Assembly: GCA_023426425.1 (NCBI GenBank)
Contig: JAFAAT010000122.1
Location: 1 to 8,111 of the forward strand
Length of the DNA: 8,111 nt
Direction of reading: 5' to 3'
Source of the DNA: Bacteroidota bacterium
GTDB lineage: Bacteria > Bacteroidota > Bacteroidia > Chitinophagales > Chitinophagaceae
Shown piece by piece: positions 7,091-8,111 of this stretch; position 1 is the first letter of the stretch, and every line of letters starts with the position of its first letter. The notes beneath the pieces were generated by a model that ran no database searches, was not told where the DNA came from, and was given only the letters and a program-made list of their open reading frames with translations. Both the position numbers and the translations under genes were made by a program.

Positions 7091-7227
7091 CAGCAAGCAG
7101 GAGGTTGGTCAGGCAGTATCTTCGGGAGAGGTTCAGAATAGACTGCTCAGGAGGTTAACTTTTCAAGCCAAGTGTGCTCCCTGTCTCCTTCATGCCTCCT
7201 CCCTGTCTCCTTCATACCTGCTTGCTG
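7091..7227. repeat. 137-bp segment bounded by perfect 11-bp inverted repeats
   Basis: CAGCAAGCAGG (7091-7101) and CCTGCTTGCTG (7217-7227) are exact inverted copies. Inside, CAGGAGGTT occurs twice, at 7098-7106 and 7148-7156. No transposase is present. It could be a small non-autonomous element or just a transcribed structure upstream of the receptor promoter. Confidence 0.45.
7177..7220. repeat. 22-bp tandem duplication
   Basis: Two adjacent 22-base units (7177-7198 and 7199-7220) share an identical 17-base core CTCCCTGTCTCCTTCAT and differ at only two positions. The right unit overlaps the right arm of the 11-bp inverted repeat. The reverse complement of its core contains GGAGACAGG, which also occurs at 7631-7639. 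Confidence 0.8.
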
Positions 7228-7263
7228 AAAACTGCTGTAAATTGATACCTCATTTGGTTGACC

Positions 7264-7326
7264 TTTTTTTCGACCCATTTTTTCACCTCATTTTCCCCTG
7301 TTTTTAGGCCCGAAAAAACTTTTTTT
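7264..7326 (+). promoter_or_regulatory. Phased A/T-tracts, likely curved DNA upstream of a promoter
   Basis: T-runs at 7264-7270, 7278-7283, 7291-7294, 7301-7305, an A-run at 7313-7318 and a T-run at 7320-7326 recur every 10-13 bases, close to the helical repeat. Such spacing usually bends DNA. The block ends about 60 bases before the plus-strand promoter candidate at 7385-7413 and could act as an upstream activating or bent element. Confidence 0.4.
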
Positions 7327-7384
7327 AAAATTTCTTTCCGCGCCTGGCGCGGCTTTCACTGGCATTATGTAAGGGGTGTAATGG

Positions 7385-7413
7385 TTTTTGCCCTATTTGC
7401 GATAGTATCTTTG
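7385..7413 (+). promoter_or_regulatory. Bacteroidota-type promoter candidate, plus strand
   Basis: TATCTTTG (7406-7413), followed by CA, is a perfect TAnnTTTG -7 box. TTTTTG at 7385-7390 is a possible -33 element, but the 15-base spacing is shorter than the usual 17-23. Transcription would start near 7420 and enter a stretch without any plausible gene, so the product would be a non-coding RNA, a long leader of a gene beyond the window, or nothing. Confidence 0.42.
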
Positions 7414-7524
7414 CATTCGGGGTTCAAAAAAGGGAAGGGGCATTAGTAGAAGGTGTTGGTGCTGAATACCGGTCGCGCTGGCCTTTATCGGACAAGTAGT
7501 TGGAGAGGAGTGCTTGTTTCAGCT

Positions 7525-7570
7525 GGCAGAAATTCTTCCATTCATGTTGTATCCTTGGGAAGAATTGGCC
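7525..7570 (+). other. Strong stem-loop in gene-free region
   Basis: AATTCTTCC (7531-7539) pairs perfectly with GGAAGAATT (7558-7566) around an 18-base loop, and GGC/GCC (7525-7527, 7568-7570) extends the stem past a small internal loop. It is about 105 bases downstream of the candidate start site near 7420. No U-tract follows directly (the T-run at 7577-7582 is 7 bases away), so it may be a structured part of an RNA or an attenuated terminator. I do not recognise a known RNA family. Confidence 0.4.
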
Positions 7571-7613
7571 TGTAGATTTTTTCACTGGAGTACACGGAGC
7601 ATAGTTGGGTCCT

Positions 7614-7641
7614 AACCTGTATTAAAGAGGGGAGACAGGTT
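7614..7641 (+). other. Stem-loop AACCTGT/ACAGGTT
   Basis: AACCTGT (7614-7620) and ACAGGTT (7635-7641) pair perfectly around a 14-base purine-rich loop. A further 6-bp pair CTGAAC/GTTCAG spans 7661-7696. Together with the stem at 7525-7570 they make this 170-base stretch look foldable, but no known family is recognised. Confidence 0.35.
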
Positions 7642-7729
7642 GTTGCGTTGATCCGGGTGGCTGAACGCATTTAAGCGATAAAAGCCTTTAGTTCAGTTTG
7701 CGATCATTCTTGCCGCATTCCCACGTAAG

Positions 7730-7773
7730 CCCTATCTGCATCCTACCTGTGTCCTACTTGTGTCCTACCTGCG
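7730..7773. repeat. 11-bp tandem repeat, four units
   Basis: Four adjacent 11-base units: CCCTATCTGCA, TCCTACCTGTG, TCCTACTTGTG, TCCTACCTGCG. The last three differ at one position each from TCCTACCTGTG or are identical to it; the first is more diverged. The unit equals about one helical turn, so all copies face the same side of the DNA, which could suit a binding site, though slippage during replication would also create it. Confidence 0.8.
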
Positions 7774-7882
7774 CCCTGAGAACCCCTATAAATCTTAAAG
7801 TTCCAGTCTTAGGCATGGGGAGGCGACGCAGGGGCTGGGCTGAAGGGGTAGTCGTCAGGTGATCCTCGGGTGGGGGAGGTCA

Positions 7883-8015
7883 TTAAGACAAAGCCTTTTT
7901 CATCCGCTTCGCTCCTGAAATGTATTTTTTTTGTGCCCTTTCACTTACGCAAGCAAGCTCGCGACGCTACAGGGTACAAAAAAGCCCTTGGCTATCACCA
8001 AAGGCTTTGTCTTAA
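7883..8015. mobile_element. MITE-like segment with perfect 16-bp terminal inverted repeats
   Basis: TTAAGACAAAGCCTTT (7883-7898) is the exact reverse complement of 8000-8015. Inside, TTTTTTGTGCCCT (7927-7939) and AGGGTACAAAAAA (7971-7983) form a second inverted pair with 12 of 13 matches, so the 133 bases could fold into one long interrupted hairpin. There is no coding capacity. The left terminal sequence reappears at 8064, in the next direct-repeat unit. No target-site duplication is obvious, so a mobile origin is a guess; a repeated intergenic hairpin is the alternative. Confidence 0.4.
7981..8008 (-). terminator. Rho-independent terminator hairpin within the repeat unit
   Basis: An 11-position stem (7981-7991 with 7998-8008, one C-A mismatch) encloses a CTATCA loop. 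On the minus strand the stem AAAGCCTTTGG...CCAAGGGCTTT runs into TTTGTACC, giving a continuous T6 run, a textbook terminator. It would stop a minus-strand transcript coming from beyond the right edge. On the plus strand the following TTTGTCTT is a weaker tail. Confidence 0.55.
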
Positions 8016-8040
8016 GTCGGGGAGACAGATTAGCTCCGCT

Positions 8041-8111
8041 GATCCTGGGCTTGGGGGAGGCCATTAAGACAAAGCCTTTTCATCCGCTTCGCTCCTGAAA
8101 GTCTTTTTTGT
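8041..8111. repeat. Second, truncated unit of the ~180-bp direct repeat
   Basis: This copy begins with GATCCTGGGCTTGGGGGAGG, repeats the TTAAGACAAAGCC terminal sequence at 8064 and the CATCCGCTTCGCTCCTGAAA block at 8081-8100, then is cut by the window end within a T-run, as in the first unit. Whether further units follow cannot be seen. Confidence 0.75.

Larger units (their letters stand above)
7861..8040. repeat. First unit of a ~180-bp direct repeat
   Basis: GATCCT at 7861 and 8041 opens two copies of the same sequence. Bases 7881-7920 match 8062-8100 except for one missing T in a T-run, and the preceding GGGGGAGG blocks also align. Only the first unit is complete; the second runs off the window. 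A diverged relative of the unit's leading part (GGGGAGACAG...GATCC.GGG) is seen at 7629-7657 and again at 8019-8050. Confidence 0.75.
6985..8111. other. Long gene-free tract rich in repeats and hairpins
   Basis: No reading frame in these 1.1 kb has a recognisable protein; the open frames present are short, low-complexity, and run across repeats or promoter-like sites. The tract holds the receptor's -7 box, a tandem duplication inside an inverted repeat (7091-7227), phased T-tracts (7264-7326), a plus-strand promoter candidate (7385-7413), several stem-loops (7338-7352, 7525-7570, 7614-7641, 7661-7696), an 11-bp tandem repeat (7730-7773) and two copies of a roughly 180-bp unit from 7861 to the window end. 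The short stem CCGCGC/GCGCGG at 7338-7352 has a three-base loop and no U-tract. Confidence 0.7.

Noticed and set aside
7015..7260. Cobalamin riboswitch upstream of the BtuB-like receptor
   Set aside because: Looked for the conserved B12-box core (GCCACTG and its context) on the minus strand; it is not there. The receptor's ligand therefore stays open.
7258..7446. 62-residue open frame across the T-tracts and promoter candidate
   Set aside because: Low-complexity Phe/Arg-rich product encoded by poly-T runs, with a TTG start and no signal of selection.
7765..7800. Thiamine pyrophosphate riboswitch fragment (CCCTGAGAACCCC)
   Set aside because: Only the short CTGAGA word matches; the second conserved part (GAACCTGAT...) and a downstream thiamine gene are absent.
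7870..8067. 65-residue open frame within the direct-repeat unit
   Set aside because: It runs through both terminal inverted repeats and a terminator hairpin into the next repeat copy, so it is not a credible gene.
7730..8111. CRISPR array
   Set aside because: The 11-bp units are adjacent with no spacers, and the ~180-bp units are far longer than CRISPR repeats; no cas genes are present.

Overview
This window most likely comes from a Bacteroidota genome, and the gene style fits the Chitinophagales/Chitinophagaceae, although the exact genus cannot be read from the sequence. The evidence is of four kinds. Two large secreted proteins end in type IX secretion system (T9SS) type A sorting domains. 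A small protein carries the PID-CTERM-like VPIDGG C-terminal signal. The signal peptides end in typical Bacteroidota 'xxxQ' sites. Two intergenic sites match the Bacteroidota -7 promoter box TAnnTTTG. Base composition is mid-range, with the esterase and receptor genes visibly more G+C rich than the rest.

Layout. Bases 1-2084 (+) hold the 3' part of a large T9SS-secreted surface protein that runs in from outside the window. Fifteen bases later a 69-residue membrane-anchored PID-CTERM protein (2100-2309, +) follows and probably shares its transcript. A hairpin at 2316-2343 separates this pair from three genes on the minus strand: a small secreted NTF2/DUF3887-like protein (2367-2777), a multidomain T9SS-secreted alpha/beta-hydrolase esterase (3086-5008), and a BtuB-like TonB-dependent outer-membrane receptor (5116-6984). 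Transcription of the last two runs receptor then esterase with a 107-base gap, so they may be co-expressed: a cell-surface esterase next to an uptake receptor. The gap between the esterase and the small secreted gene holds a cluster of REP-like palindromes built on TAGAGACG...CGTCTCTA.

The last 1.1 kb (6985-8111) has no convincing gene but a lot of structure: a -7 box for the receptor, a 22-bp tandem duplication inside an 11-bp inverted repeat, phased T-tracts leading to a plus-strand promoter-like site, several stem-loops that could belong to an unknown RNA, an 11-bp tandem repeat, and the start of what looks like an array of about 180-bp units. The one complete unit contains a 133-bp segment with perfect 16-bp terminal inverted repeats and a strong minus-strand terminator hairpin.

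No secretion machinery, exosortase-like enzyme, TonB/ExbBD, CRISPR, tRNA or rRNA is visible. The protein products are all exported, surface or outer-membrane proteins, so the window reads as a cell-envelope locus followed by a repeat-rich intergenic tract.
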